DNA from: Paenibacillus sp. 1001270B_150601_E10
Lineage (GTDB): Bacteria > Bacillota > Bacilli > Paenibacillales > Paenibacillaceae
Direction: 5' to 3'
Length of the DNA: 64,000 bases
NCBI RefSeq assembly: GCF_015558675.1
Contig: NZ_JADMOL010000011.1
Location: 1 to 64,000 of the forward strand
The notes beneath the pieces were generated by a model. That model had not been told where the DNA came from. It was given only the letters and a program-made list of their open reading frames with translations, and did no database searches. Position 1 is the stretch's first letter. Each line of letters begins with the position of its first letter. This document shows, one piece after another, positions 43,865-53,831 of the stretch. Both the position numbers and the translations under genes were made by a program.

Positions 43865-45783
43865 CCGTGCTTCACCCGATCCGCTTCCTCAGCCTGCTTC
43901 GCCGTGTTCCATTTATTCATCGTGCCAACCAGATAACCGGTAATTCGACGAATGCGCTCGATCTGTTCCGTCGAAGCACCGCAGGCTGGGCAGTCCTCTT
44001 CTATAATCGCTTGATAGCCGCATGTGCTGCAGCGATCCACCGGGTGATTGATCGAGCCATAGCCAACGCCGTGCTGTGCCATAGCCTGTACCAGGCGGTC
44101 TAACGCCTTAGGGTTGGACAATGCACTGCCGTCGAGCTCCACATACGTAATGTGGCCTGCATTGCACAGCTCGTGGAATGGCCCTTCGATCTTGATCTTC
44201 TCATACGCCTTCGTGTGATAGTACACTGGCACATGGAACGAGTTTGTATAGTATTCGCGATCCGTAACGCCTTCGATCGTGCCGAAGTCCTGGCGATCTC
44301 GGCGGGTAAACTTCCCGGACAAGCCTTCCGCAGGAGTTGCAATCAAGGAGAAGTTGTAGCCTGTGCGTGATGCGGCTTCATCCATTTGCTCGCGCATCAT
44401 TTGAACAATGCGCATGCCCAGCTTGCAAGCTTCCTCCGATTCCCCATGATGCTTGCCTATCAGCTGCTTCAAGGCCTCGGCCAGACCGATAAAGCCGACA
44501 CTCAGCGTCCCCTGCTTTAGCACGTCACGCAGCTTGTCCTGCGGCTTCAGGGTATCACTGCCGCGCCATACGCCCTGCTGCATCAGGAACTTAAAGTCCA
44601 TGGCGCGCTTCTCGCCTTGATAGCGGACTCTCTCAAGCAGTTGGCGCTCCGCTACGGAGACAAGCTCCTCGAGACGATTCATGAAGTCCTCGACGCCATT
44701 GGAGATCAAGCTAAGACGAACGAGATTAATCGAAGTGAAGGATAGGTTCCCTCGACCAATCGCGGTTTCTTCGCCGTTCAAATTGCCCATAACCCTCGTT
44801 CGGCAGCCCATGTAGCAGGCTTCGCCTTCTGGCGAGCCGTTATCATACTGGGCATTAAATGGTGCGTCCAGGAAAGCGAAGTTCGGGAATAGACGCTTTG
44901 CTGTCGTTTGCAGGGCAAGCTCGTAAAGATCGTAATTGTGATCTTCCGATTGGAAATTCACTCCCTTTTTCAGCTTAAAGATCTGAATGGGGAAGATGGG
45001 GGTCTCGCCATTGCCAAGTCCGGCTTGTGTTGCTAGCAGCAGCTGCTTGATGAGCATGCGGCCTTCAGGAGACGTGTCCGTCCCATAATTGATTGAAATG
45101 AACGGCACCTGGCCGCCCCCTCTTGAATGCATGGAGTTCGAATTATGAATAAATGCCTCGCAAGCTTGATAGACGTCTCGTTCGGTCAGACGCCACGCTT
45201 CGACTTCCACGCTATAGTCTGGTGCGAGCGGCAAAGTATCCAAATATCTTTTATTTTTCACAAAGGTCTTCGCAACATAAGGCGCCAGATCGTAATCAAA
45301 CATCGGGTATGCCTGTCCCCCATGCTGCTGATTCTGATTAGCCTGCAGAATAATAGAAGCGAGCGCCATTGCGCTCTTAATATCTTGCGGCTCCCGCATA
45401 TGCCCATGCCCTGTATTGAAGCCTTGCTTCAGTATTTTTCCAAGCGGAATCTGACAACAGGTTGTTGTACCTGTCGCATAGAAGTCCAGGTCATGCGGAT
45501 AGAGTAGATTCGCCTCCATCGCCATTCTTGCTTCATCGCTAAGCAGGTGCTGTGTCACATACCAGCGAGAGCTTTCGCTCGCCATCTTGCTCATCATGCC
45601 CATTGGAGAACGTCCATCCACGTTCGCGTTTTCCTGCATCAGGTCACGATCTGAGCCTTCCAAGATGCGATCAATAGACGCACTTAATTCTTTTTCCGGA
45701 TAACGTGCATTCTTACCACTCGCAGTATAAAGGGTATGTATGTTCAGCTGCTCTGGTAGAGCTTGAACGGCTGCCTTCGACAT
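43861..45783 (-). CDS. nrdD: Anaerobic ribonucleoside-triphosphate reductase
   Basis: 640 residues. The glycyl radical site is in RRITGYLVGTMNKWN near the C-terminus. A four-Cys zinc site precedes it (CSTCGYQ, then CPACG). Active-site Cys residues are expected in TTTCCQIPLG and in the GCRTR region. The protein reduces NTPs to dNTPs with formate under anoxia. The N-terminus lacks the roughly 90-residue ATP-cone of the E. coli enzyme, so dATP feedback may differ. Start is ATG with GGAG seven bases upstream. Controlled by the tandem NrdR boxes upstream. Confidence 0.95.
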   Translation of the reverse strand: MSKAAVQALPEQLNIHTLYTASGKNARYPEKELSASIDRILEGSDRDLMQENANVDGRSPMGMMSKMASESSRWYVTQHLLSDEARMAMEANLLYPHDLDFYATGTTTCCQIPLGKILKQGFNTGHGHMREPQDIKSAMALASIILQANQNQQHGGQAYPMFDYDLAPYVAKTFVKNKRYLDTLPLAPDYSVEVEAWRLTERDVYQACEAFIHNSNSMHSRGGGQVPFISINYGTDTSPEGRMLIKQLLLATQAGLGNGETPIFPIQIFKLKKGVNFQSEDHNYDLYELALQTTAKRLFPNFAFLDAPFNAQYDNGSPEGEACYMGCRTRVMGNLNGEETAIGRGNLSFTSINLVRLSLISNGVEDFMNRLEELVSVAERQLLERVRYQGEKRAMDFKFLMQQGVWRGSDTLKPQDKLRDVLKQGTLSVGFIGLAEALKQLIGKHHGESEEACKLGMRIVQMMREQMDEAASRTGYNFSLIATPAEGLSGKFTRRDRQDFGTIEGVTDREYYTNSFHVPVYYHTKAYEKIKIEGPFHELCNAGHITYVELDGSALSNPKALDRLVQAMAQHGVGYGSINHPVDRCSTCGYQAIIEEDCPACGASTEQIERIRRITGYLVGTMNKWNTAKQAEEADRVKHG

Positions 45784-45809
45784 CTTCTATCTCCATCCTC
45801 TCTATATAA

Positions 45810-45857
45810 ACACAATATATAGTATGCATAGTTGGATTTTAATACAATATGTATTAT
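45810..45857 (-). promoter_or_regulatory. nrdDG promoter covered by two NrdR boxes
   Basis: Box 1 (45810-45825, plus-strand ACACAATATATAGTAT) fits the NrdR consensus at 15 of 16 positions. Box 2 (45842-45857, ATACAATATGTATTAT) is weaker. Their centres are 32 bp apart, three helical turns, as usual for NrdR pairs. On the minus strand a -35 (TTGTAT) lies in box 2 and a -10 (TACTAT) in box 1 with exactly 17 bases between. Binding should block transcription when dATP is high. Confidence 0.8.
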
Positions 45858-46054
45858 GTCACACTTTTTATCGCTTCTTTAACGTTTGATTTTTTCGCTA
45901 GCAGATTTTCCGCTATATACGTTAGCATTCAAGAAAGCCTTGTGGGATAAGGAGTGATCGTTGTCATAAGCCAATATCCATCCATTAAAAATGAATTTTT
46001 TTAAAATTTTCATATAAAAAAATATATATTGCCATCTCGTTTCAACGTAAACCC

Positions 46055-46118
46055 TAAAAAGCAAAAAGCGCTCCTCTCCGAAAGTCCTGAGTTGCATGAC
46101 TTCGAAAGAAGAACGCTT
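46055..46118 (-). terminator. Terminator of the zinc-ribbon/PRC-barrel gene group
   Basis: A long stem of about 21 bp with several G-U pairs (AAGCGTTCTTC against GGAGAGGAGCGCTT) and an 11-base loop. The minus strand then reads TTTTTGCTTTTT. It lies 24 bases after the zinc-ribbon stop codon. Confidence 0.8.
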
Positions 46119-46141
46119 CAACGTTCAGTTCGTATATTCCG

Positions 46142-46360
46142 CTACATTTGCGTCGAAGTTTGGGTCTCTGGCATATCGGTTGGGATCCAATCGTCACCAA
46201 AGAACAAATCATCCAAGGAACTTAATGTTCCGTCCTCTTCGACCTGATAGACACTCATCTTGTCACCATTCACCGAAAGCTCGATAAAGCATCCCCAGCA
46301 ATAAAATTGATGGGAGCCGATCTTACCAATGTCTTTTGAGTTGCAGTTTGGGCATCGCAA
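46142..46360 (-). CDS. Small zinc-ribbon protein
   Basis: 72 residues from a TTG start with GGTGA six bases upstream. CPNC near the N-terminus and CWGC about 15 residues later form a four-Cys zinc ribbon. The rest is acidic (EEDGTLSSLDDLFFGDDW) and ends in a Thr/Gln tail. It follows the PRC-barrel gene by about 40 bases. Such proteins occur at this place in related genomes, as far as I know, but have no known function. Confidence 0.75.
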   Translation of the reverse strand: MRCPNCNSKDIGKIGSHQFYCWGCFIELSVNGDKMSVYQVEEDGTLSSLDDLFFGDDWIPTDMPETQTSTQM

Positions 46361-46397
46361 ATTTGTTCACCATTCCGTTCCAAGACGTCTAATCCTC

Positions 46398-46883
46398 TCA
46401 AGCAGAGCTCTCGATAATGATTGCATCTTCACCAAGATGCATCTGGCTTGTCCAATCGAGCTGCTGTCTGCCCTCTAGGAGATCCGCAAGGATCCCGTCT
46501 GTAATTTCCAATCCTGTTACTGTATTGCCCATATTGGGTTGAAAATAAACATCTGCGATTAATCCCAGTTGATTGCCTTCTTCCGTAACAACCGGCATCT
46601 CCTTCAAACGTCTTGGACCGTATAGAAAGGTTTTGGTCCCTTCATGAACGTGTTCTGTCTCCATGATTACAGCCTGGCTCTTGATCATCACGGCATCCTC
46701 GCCACAGGCTGAGATATGCTCCCACGGGATAATCGGCATCTTGCGGGCATAGAGGCCTGTATGCTCAAGCTCCAGATGCGAGACGAGCCATTTGTCTGTG
46801 ATCCAGACGTCCCTCACTTTTGATACTTTCTTGCCCGTGCGAATGTCATAAACAGGCAACCCAATTAGTTCAAGCACTTTCAT
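46398..46883 (-). CDS. PRC-barrel domain protein, YrrD-like
   Basis: 161 residues from ATG 46883, six bases after GGAGG. Two PRC-barrel units are seen: ELIGLPVYDIRTGKKVSKVRDVWI at the N-terminus and EMPVVTEEGNQLGLIADVYFQPNMGNTVTGLEI in the middle. PRC-barrels mediate protein or RNA contacts. In B. subtilis yrrD encodes such a protein in the interval between mnmA and alaS, so this is a likely orthologue. Confidence 0.85.
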   Translation of the reverse strand: MKVLELIGLPVYDIRTGKKVSKVRDVWITDKWLVSHLELEHTGLYARKMPIIPWEHISACGEDAVMIKSQAVIMETEHVHEGTKTFLYGPRRLKEMPVVTEEGNQLGLIADVYFQPNMGNTVTGLEITDGILADLLEGRQQLDWTSQMHLGEDAIIIESSA

Positions 46884-46950
46884 AAAGAGCCTCCTTCCTG
46901 CGCACAAGAAGAACCCGGCGTAGGAAGCCCTCTATGAATCTAGAAAGCCC

Positions 46951-48126
46951 TTAGTGTCTATTACGTACGCGGGTAACGATCGTTTCAATCTTTTTGACGA
47001 CTTCTTGCGCCTGTTCTTTAGTATTGCCCAAACCAAAGCTGAATCTTATCGCAGTACGCAATCTTTCGTCAGGTAGTTCCATCGCCTTTAGCACATGCGA
47101 GACTTCAAGCGACCCCGAGGTGCAGGCAGAACCGCTTGATACCATAACACCCATCATGTCTAAATTCATAAGCATTTTTTCTGTTGGAACGTCTAATAGG
47201 CTTACATTCAAAATGTGGGGAAGCCGCTTTGTTGGATGTCCATTCAGGACAACACGATCACCGAAGGCCTCTTTAAGCCCCTTCCACAGCGTCTCTTTGA
47301 CTTCGTTAAGCTGTTCGAGCTTCTGTGCTTGCTCCTGCTCTGCAAGCTTTACGGCAGCAGCCATGCCAACGATGCCCGGCACATTTTCCGTGCCTGCACG
47401 GTGCTTCCGCTCCTGATTCCCGCCATGAATGAACGCTTCATAAGCGACACCCTGTCTCGCATAAAGAATGCCTACGCCTTTCGGCCCATTAATCTTATGG
47501 GCTGAAAAGCTCGCGAAGTCCACGGGCAGACTCTTTAACTTCAGCTCGAGCATTCCTAAAGCTTGGACAGCATCCGTATGCATAAGAATGCCATGACGAT
47601 GAGCAAGCTCTCCGATCTCTTGAATCGGCTGAAGGCTCCCTATCTCATTGTTGCCCGTCATAATGCTGATGAGGCACGTATGAGGCTTAATGACGGCTTC
47701 GATCGCATCAGGATGAACGATGCCCTCTTGATCGGGAGCAACATACGTAACCTCAAAGCCCTGCTTCTCCAGATGCTCGCATGCATGCAATACAGCATGA
47801 TGCTCAATCGAAGAAGTAATCACATGAGGCTTCAAAGATTGTGTTTGCTGCTCACGCTGTCTTAACCAAGCCGACCAGGCCGCTCCGAAGATAGCGGTGT
47901 TGTCGCTCTCGCTTCCTCCACTTGTAAAAATGATCTCATGCGGAGAGCAGTCAAGCGCCTTCGCAACCTGATCTCTGGCATCCTGAATCACACGCTTCGC
48001 TTCGCGGCCATAAGCGTGGATGCTGGATGGATTCCCGTAGCCCTGAACCATCGCATCGGTTATAGCCTGCACGACTTCGGGGCGCATAGGAGTCGTGGCA
48101 GCATGGTCCATATAGATGTATTCCAT
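46951..48126 (-). CDS. Cysteine desulfurase, YrvO type
   Basis: 391 residues. It opens YMDHAATTPMRPEVV, a class V aminotransferase fold. The PLP Lys is in SFSAHKINGPKG, the His stacking on PLP is in SSIEHHAVLHACE, and the catalytic Cys is in SSGSACTSGSLEVSHVL. It takes sulfur from cysteine and, as YrvO does in B. subtilis, should hand it to MnmA for tRNA 2-thiouridine. It lies downstream of cymR with an 86-base gap and is divergent from mnmA across cymR. Confidence 0.93.
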   Translation of the reverse strand: MEYIYMDHAATTPMRPEVVQAITDAMVQGYGNPSSIHAYGREAKRVIQDARDQVAKALDCSPHEIIFTSGGSESDNTAIFGAAWSAWLRQREQQTQSLKPHVITSSIEHHAVLHACEHLEKQGFEVTYVAPDQEGIVHPDAIEAVIKPHTCLISIMTGNNEIGSLQPIQEIGELAHRHGILMHTDAVQALGMLELKLKSLPVDFASFSAHKINGPKGVGILYARQGVAYEAFIHGGNQERKHRAGTENVPGIVGMAAAVKLAEQEQAQKLEQLNEVKETLWKGLKEAFGDRVVLNGHPTKRLPHILNVSLLDVPTEKMLMNLDMMGVMVSSGSACTSGSLEVSHVLKAMELPDERLRTAIRFSFGLGNTKEQAQEVVKKIETIVTRVRNRH

Positions 48127-48212
48127 GACTTTCCCTCGTCTCTTAACCTTAATCAGTGCTCCATTCGATCGAATAAACGTGATCGAAAGCTGTCGTAAAC
48201 TTGAATGGAGCT

Positions 48213-48632
48213 CTAGATGTAGAACATATAATTGTCTTGACCATTTTCACCATTAAAATGAATCAGGTCATTCAATGTCGTTGAATCCAGCACTTGTGCA
48301 ATGCTGTCACGAATGCGCATCCACAAATCCCGCTTCGCAGGGTCATCTTCCTCGGTGAAGTCTACCGGAGAGATTGGGCCCTCGAGCACTCGGATGATTT
48401 CCCCAGCGCTAATAAGCTCAGGCTCACGGGACAGGATATATCCGCCATAAGCCCCACGAATACTCTTTACTAGTCCTGCATTGCGAAGCGGAGCAATAAG
48501 CTGCTCGAGGTAATGCTCGGAGAGCTGGTTGCGCTCTGCGATGCTTTTCAAGGAGGTTGGCCCTTCACCGAAGCTCCTCGCCAGCTCCATCATAATCGTT
48601 AATCCATAACGTCCTTTAGTTGAAATTTTCAT
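48213..48632 (-). CDS. cymR: Rrf2-family repressor of cysteine metabolism, CymR
   Basis: 139 residues. The winged-helix domain starts MKISTKGRYGLTIMMELA, with the recognition helix in QLSEHYLEQLIAPLRNAGLVKSIRGAYGGYIL. The protein has no Cys at all, so it cannot carry the iron-sulfur cluster of IscR or NsrR. That fits CymR, which works with CysK. Synteny (rarA side, yrvO downstream) matches B. subtilis. Confidence 0.92.
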   Translation of the reverse strand: MKISTKGRYGLTIMMELARSFGEGPTSLKSIAERNQLSEHYLEQLIAPLRNAGLVKSIRGAYGGYILSREPELISAGEIIRVLEGPISPVDFTEEDDPAKRDLWMRIRDSIAQVLDSTTLNDLIHFNGENGQDNYMFYI

Positions 48633-48752
48633 TTAAAATCGACACCTCATCTATTACGATATTAAATCTGTGTATTCCTATCGCCACTCTGTATATCCTA
48701 TCATAACTATCCACGTTATGGACAATATTATCCCTTTCTATTCGAATTCACC

Positions 48753-48781
48753 TTGACATTTCTTCTGACTTTCGGTATAAA
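48753..48781 (+). promoter_or_regulatory. Sigma-A promoter of mnmA
   Basis: TTGACA (48753-48758), 17-base spacer, TATAAA (48776-48781). Transcription would start near 48788 and give a leader of about 150 bases before mnmA. An inverted pair AGGCGAA/TTCGCCT (48782-48788, 48814-48820) starts right after the -10. Confidence 0.85.
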
Positions 48782-48919
48782 AGGCGAATGTGTTACAATG
48801 TAATATAAGCCTTTTCGCCTGTGTTTGAAGTGATGCTTGATGCATGTATATAATTTGAACGAATCTTGCTCACCTTATATAGATCATCCACCGTATCTAT
48901 AGATCGTAGAATAACTTAA

Positions 48920-50134
<1,215 letters not shown>

Positions 50135-50150
50135 TTCGAATGAAAGGATA

Positions 50151-50187
50151 AGAGACGGAACCCTTGGGTGACCGTCTCTTTCTTTTT
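50151..50187 (+). terminator. Terminator of mnmA
   Basis: AGAGACGG and its complement form the outer stem with a short inner ACCC/GGGT stem. TTTCTTTTTT follows on the plus strand. Confidence 0.9.
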
Positions 50188-50221
50188 TACTATAGGTATG
50201 AATAACCAGCATCTCATCTTA

Positions 50222-50262
50222 AAGAGCAGACCCTGATGCCTGTCCAAATAACGGCTGCTCTC
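50222..50262 (-). terminator. Possible terminator of the glycosyltransferase gene
   Basis: On the minus strand AGAGCAG and CTGCTCT pair around a 25-base loop, followed only by TTTAAG. Weak, but placed just after the glycosyltransferase stop. Confidence 0.4.
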
Positions 50263-50284
50263 CATTATTCTTTGATCTTTATCG

Positions 50285-51097
50285 TTATCCCTTCATTGGG
50301 ATCAGGCCTTCCGCATCTTGATAAATGAAGTCTTTTTCATCAACGAGAACCCAAGACTTTCTTCCCCATTTTGCATAAAAGATGTTCCGATTATAAAGAT
50401 ACAGCTCCATATCGGTCATCCCTCTATCACTAAGCCACTTTACATAGTCGGCTCGTTTAGAAGTCATGGAGCCCGAATGCTGATGATACACATTGATCGC
50501 AACAACCTTATAACCTGCATAGATCGAAGCCAAACAGATATCCATGTCATAATAATGATGATACGTGTACTCTGTTGCAATGCCTTTGAACTTTACCAGC
50601 AGCTCTTTTCGAATAATTAGACAGAGGCCATCCAGAGAGACAGAGGGAACGAAAGTATCCTTCATCCGTGTCCCATGTACCTCCGCATCAAGCATATTGC
50701 TTGTAAAAAAGTTCCGGCTCCCATGGCAATTGACCATGGACCCTCCACCAAAGCCTGCAACACCGACGTATGGAACCTCAGTCAAAACAGCCGTGATCTT
50801 TCGATCAAAATTCGGCTCCCACAAAAACACATCATTATGCATATACATCACATATGGCGTCTGTATCAGCGGCCAGGCTTGATTCATTGCTGGAATGACG
50901 CCAACATTCTGCTCATTGCGAATATAGCCATCACCTAGCGACTTCAATTCTTCTACATGTTCAGGGTCAGAACCATTATCAATAATTAGAATAGGGATAT
51001 GCTGGCTCTGGCAGGCACGAACATGTCTGATGCATTGTCTGGTCATTCCGATCTGATTCATCACGAGAATAACCATCGTAAAAAGAGAGCTTGTCAC
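50285..51097 (-). CDS. GT-A fold glycosyltransferase (family 2-like)
   Basis: 270 residues from a GTG start with AGGAGG upstream. Family 2 hallmarks are IPILIIDNGSDPEHVEEL near residue 35, NVGVIPAMNQAW and YMHNDVFLWEPN, in which HND takes the place of the usual DXD metal site. The acceptor-side motif is YYDMDICLASIYAGYKV. There is no membrane helix. It most likely adds a sugar to a surface glycan or protein. It is 25 bases downstream of a methyltransferase gene, with which it should be cotranscribed. Confidence 0.85.
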   Translation of the reverse strand: MTSSLFTMVILVMNQIGMTRQCIRHVRACQSQHIPILIIDNGSDPEHVEELKSLGDGYIRNEQNVGVIPAMNQAWPLIQTPYVMYMHNDVFLWEPNFDRKITAVLTEVPYVGVAGFGGGSMVNCHGSRNFFTSNMLDAEVHGTRMKDTFVPSVSLDGLCLIIRKELLVKFKGIATEYTYHHYYDMDICLASIYAGYKVVAINVYHQHSGSMTSKRADYVKWLSDRGMTDMELYLYNRNIFYAKWGRKSWVLVDEKDFIYQDAEGLIPMKG

Positions 51098-51122
51098 CCT
51101 ACCTCCTCCTCATGCGAGCCAA

Positions 51123-51821
51123 CTATAGCCCCGATGATATGATTAAATTCTCTACACACTTGTCATACTCCGGATATCTAGGCGTAAGAATGCCTAATCC
51201 GTTATTGCTATACAAGCGGTGAAAGCTAAGTGGAAGCGGCGTCTGCTTCAAAAAGTCCTCTATGGCAGTAAGCACGCCATTCCACGGTCCATGTTCATAC
51301 AAAGCATTGTACAGAATTGCATTTGCTCCTCCTGATTCCGTTAATGAGGATTGGCCAGGAACCATTCCCATCTTCGCATAAGGCTTGCGGAACAAGTCCG
51401 GAATCGACTCAGGAAAGTAATACATATCTCTTCGTCCATATGGCCATTCTGTATCGTGAAGCAAGATGACAGGAATCTTCTGATTGCGAATCGCCATCTT
51501 CTCAATCAGCTTTAATTCATGATAGACCGTATACCAGTTGTGATCGCCGTCCAATAAGATGAAGTCATAGTCTTGCAAATGAGGGAGAATCTCCAAGCTG
51601 TAATCCTTCAGCATATGAAATTGCTTATGATACCGTTGCTTATAATCCGCTGCATCAAATTGAGGCGCAGGATCCACAACAAACAAATGACCATCAACTA
51701 CTCGGCAGTATTCAAGCAAATTTAAAGTCGTCTTCCCAAACTCGGCTCCGACTTCTACGACTTTCCGAGATTGTGAGAGTGAAAGCAGTGGAAGAATGAT
51801 TTTGTCAATAAAAGCTAGCAT
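51123..51821 (-). CDS. Class I SAM-dependent methyltransferase
   Basis: 232 residues from ATG 51821; a GGAGGTGG lies five bases upstream, inside a longer frame from 51887. The SAM-binding motif I is VVEVGAEFGKTTLNLL. An acidic residue follows in LFVVDPAPQF, and YDFILLDGDHNWYTVYHEL is a motif of the CmcI/Methyltransf_24 type. Later PVILLHDTEWPYGRRD supports the family. The substrate is unknown; the adjoining glycosyltransferase suggests modification of a glycan. Confidence 0.82.
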   Translation of the reverse strand: MLAFIDKIILPLLSLSQSRKVVEVGAEFGKTTLNLLEYCRVVDGHLFVVDPAPQFDAADYKQRYHKQFHMLKDYSLEILPHLQDYDFILLDGDHNWYTVYHELKLIEKMAIRNQKIPVILLHDTEWPYGRRDMYYFPESIPDLFRKPYAKMGMVPGQSSLTESGGANAILYNALYEHGPWNGVLTAIEDFLKQTPLPLSFHRLYSNNGLGILTPRYPEYDKCVENLIISSGL

Positions 51822-51900
51822 ACGCTCCACCTCCATGCTCTCAATATATTCCAAGATTATAGAATGGCGAAAACCAATGCCCACCACGCTGCAAACAAAC

Positions 51901-51930
51901 GAAAAAGCCCGCCATTGTCCATGACGGGCT
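51901..51930 (-). terminator. Terminator of the CNNM/CBS transporter gene
   Basis: AGCCCG and its complement with ATGGACAAT-type inner partial pairing; the minus strand then reads TTTTTCG. Located 11 bases after the stop. Confidence 0.85.
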
Positions 51931-51940
51931 ATCTTATAAG

Positions 51941-53278
51941 CTATGAGGCCTCTTCCGGTTCTTCTATTGGATGAAGCTGAAAGGATAGCTTCTTCACGAG
52001 TATTCTCGTTATTCGCAAATGATACGTATCCTCGATAATAAATTCAAGTGAATCATTTAGCGCAACTCTTTGCCCCTTCATCGGCGGAATCTCAACTTGG
52101 GAATACATCCAGCCGCCAATCGTGTCAAAATCATCTGAGGAGATTTCACACCCAAAATAGGCGTTTACTTCTTCAATCAGCATCTTCCCATCGATGGAAT
52201 ACAGATCTTCGGAGCGCTTGATCATATTAGGAGGCTCTTCGTCGAATTCATCCTGAATCTCGCCTACAATCTCCTCCATAATGTTCTCAAGCGTAACAAG
52301 TCCCGCTGTTCCGCCATATTCATCGATAAGAATCGCAATTTGCATTTTGCTCTTCTGCATAAGCTTCATCAATGCACTAATGGACATCGATTCAGGCACG
52401 CTTAGAATCGGACGAATCACATCACGGATGTCTGGATCCTCATCCGTAACCTTCACCAGATCCTTAATATGAACAAAACCAATGATGTGGTCTTTATCCG
52501 GGTCACACACGGGATAGCGTGTGTGCATTTCACGATAGGCTTTTTGCTTATTAAGCTCAAAGCCGTCTTCTGTATATAAGCAGACCATCTCTGTACGAGG
52601 GATCATGATCTCACGTGCATGGGTCTCGGAGAAGTCAAAGATATTGTCCATCAGCGTTAATTCGGTATTATCGATAAGTCCGCTTTTATGACTCTCTTTC
52701 ACCAAAATACGAATCTCTTCCTCTGTATGAGCCGAATCATGCTCAGAGGCAGGCTCTACACGGAATAGTCGCAATAAGGAATTTGCGGTACCGTTAAGCA
52801 GCCAAATGAACGGAAACATGAGCTTATAAAACAAGGTGAGCGGTAGCGCTGTCAGCAGTGCGATCTGCTCAGACTTGCGAATGGCGAGAGTCTTAGGTGC
52901 GAGCTCGCCAAGCACAATATGAAGCACCGTAATAAAAATAAAGGCAATCGCTGTAGCAATGGTCGTAATCAATGCTTCGCCAAAACCTAATGCGGATAGC
53001 GGATCATGCAGCAGCTTCGCAACCGTCGCTTCCCCGATCCAGCCTAGACCAAGCGATGCCAAAGTGATGCCTAGCTGGCACGCGGACAAATATGCATCCA
53101 GGTGATGAGTTAGCGTTCTTGCGCGTTTGGCTCTGGCATTGCCCTCTTGGACGAGCGTATCAATACGAGAGCCTCGCACCTTCACAATGGCGAACTCAGC
53201 GGCCACAAAAAATCCATTCAAAAAGACCAATACAACAACTAAAAGCATTCCCCAAAATATCGGTAACGGATCCTCCAA
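51941..53278 (-). CDS. CNNM/CBS-domain membrane protein (CorC/HlyC family)
   Basis: 445 residues from a TTG start, AGGGA five bases upstream. The CNNM membrane domain (1-200) contains the motif FFVAAEFAIVKVRGSRIDTLV. A CBS pair lies about 215-335 (ETHAREIMIPRTEMVCLY, then ILSVPESMSISALMKLMQKSKMQIAILIDEYGGTAGLVT). The CorC/HlyC C-terminal domain follows. Family members such as MpfA export magnesium; the hemolysin label is historical. It is a single gene, downstream of an ArsR regulator with a 240-base gap. Confidence 0.9.
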   Translation of the reverse strand: MEDPLPIFWGMLLVVVLVFLNGFFVAAEFAIVKVRGSRIDTLVQEGNARAKRARTLTHHLDAYLSACQLGITLASLGLGWIGEATVAKLLHDPLSALGFGEALITTIATAIAFIFITVLHIVLGELAPKTLAIRKSEQIALLTALPLTLFYKLMFPFIWLLNGTANSLLRLFRVEPASEHDSAHTEEEIRILVKESHKSGLIDNTELTLMDNIFDFSETHAREIMIPRTEMVCLYTEDGFELNKQKAYREMHTRYPVCDPDKDHIIGFVHIKDLVKVTDEDPDIRDVIRPILSVPESMSISALMKLMQKSKMQIAILIDEYGGTAGLVTLENIMEEIVGEIQDEFDEEPPNMIKRSEDLYSIDGKMLIEEVNAYFGCEISSDDFDTIGGWMYSQVEIPPMKGQRVALNDSLEFIIEDTYHLRITRILVKKLSFQLHPIEEPEEAS

Positions 53279-53519
53279 ACGTATCCCTATTCGTCTCCCA
53301 TGACGAATAGGTCCACCTCCTCATGAATCATAATTCACATCCAACACCTTTACTTGCCCTTAAGACCATTATAAAACTTTTGACATAATCGTCAAACCGA
53401 CAGCTCGCTGATCGTCCACATCTGAGATGGCAGCACCTCCGATTGTCGGGGATTGAGATTATGTATATTCATTCATCCGCGAGTCCTATCACCACAAAAT
53501 AACGGCTGATGAACGGAAC

Positions 53520-53831
53520 TCAAGAATCGGTCGAGGCATAGCGAAAGGCTTCGTTAAGCAATCCAATAATCTGCTCATCATCACAGGAATAGAGCATATT
53601 CTGACCTTCTCTACGGTAGCGTACAAAGCGGAATGCACGAAGTGTCTTCAATTGGTGAGACACAGCAGATTGAGACAGCTGAAGGCTTTCTGCAATCTGA
53701 TTAACCGCACATTCTTCCTTTGCAAGCAAAGTAAGAATTCGAATGCGTGTTGGATCGCCTAAGGCTTTGAACGTTTGAGACACTTTTTCTAATACATCGG
53801 GGCTCCATTCTTTTCCATCAAATATGTCCAT
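53520..53831 (-). CDS. ArsR-family transcriptional regulator
   Basis: 103 residues. The winged helix has KALGDPTRIRILTLLAKEECAVNQIAESLQLSQSAVSHQLKTLRAF, with SQSAVSHQLKTL as recognition helix, and FVRYRREGQNMLYSCDDEQIIGLL as wing. The Asp of the alpha-5 zinc site is present (CDDEQ) but the His residues of CzrA-type sensors are not. The ELCVC motif of the alpha-3 site is only EECAV. It may sense another ligand. GGAG precedes the ATG. Confidence 0.88.
   Translation of the reverse strand: MDIFDGKEWSPDVLEKVSQTFKALGDPTRIRILTLLAKEECAVNQIAESLQLSQSAVSHQLKTLRAFRFVRYRREGQNMLYSCDDEQIIGLLNEAFRYASTDS

Noticed and set aside
45879-46121. Minus-strand 80-codon frame between the zinc-ribbon gene and nrdD
   Set aside because: It runs through the terminator stem and an AT-rich stretch and has no good ribosome site.
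48782-48820. AGGCGAA/TTCGCCT inverted pair at the start of the mnmA leader
   Set aside because: The left arm lies at or before the predicted transcription start, so it cannot form a leader hairpin; the 25-base gap is too long for a simple operator.
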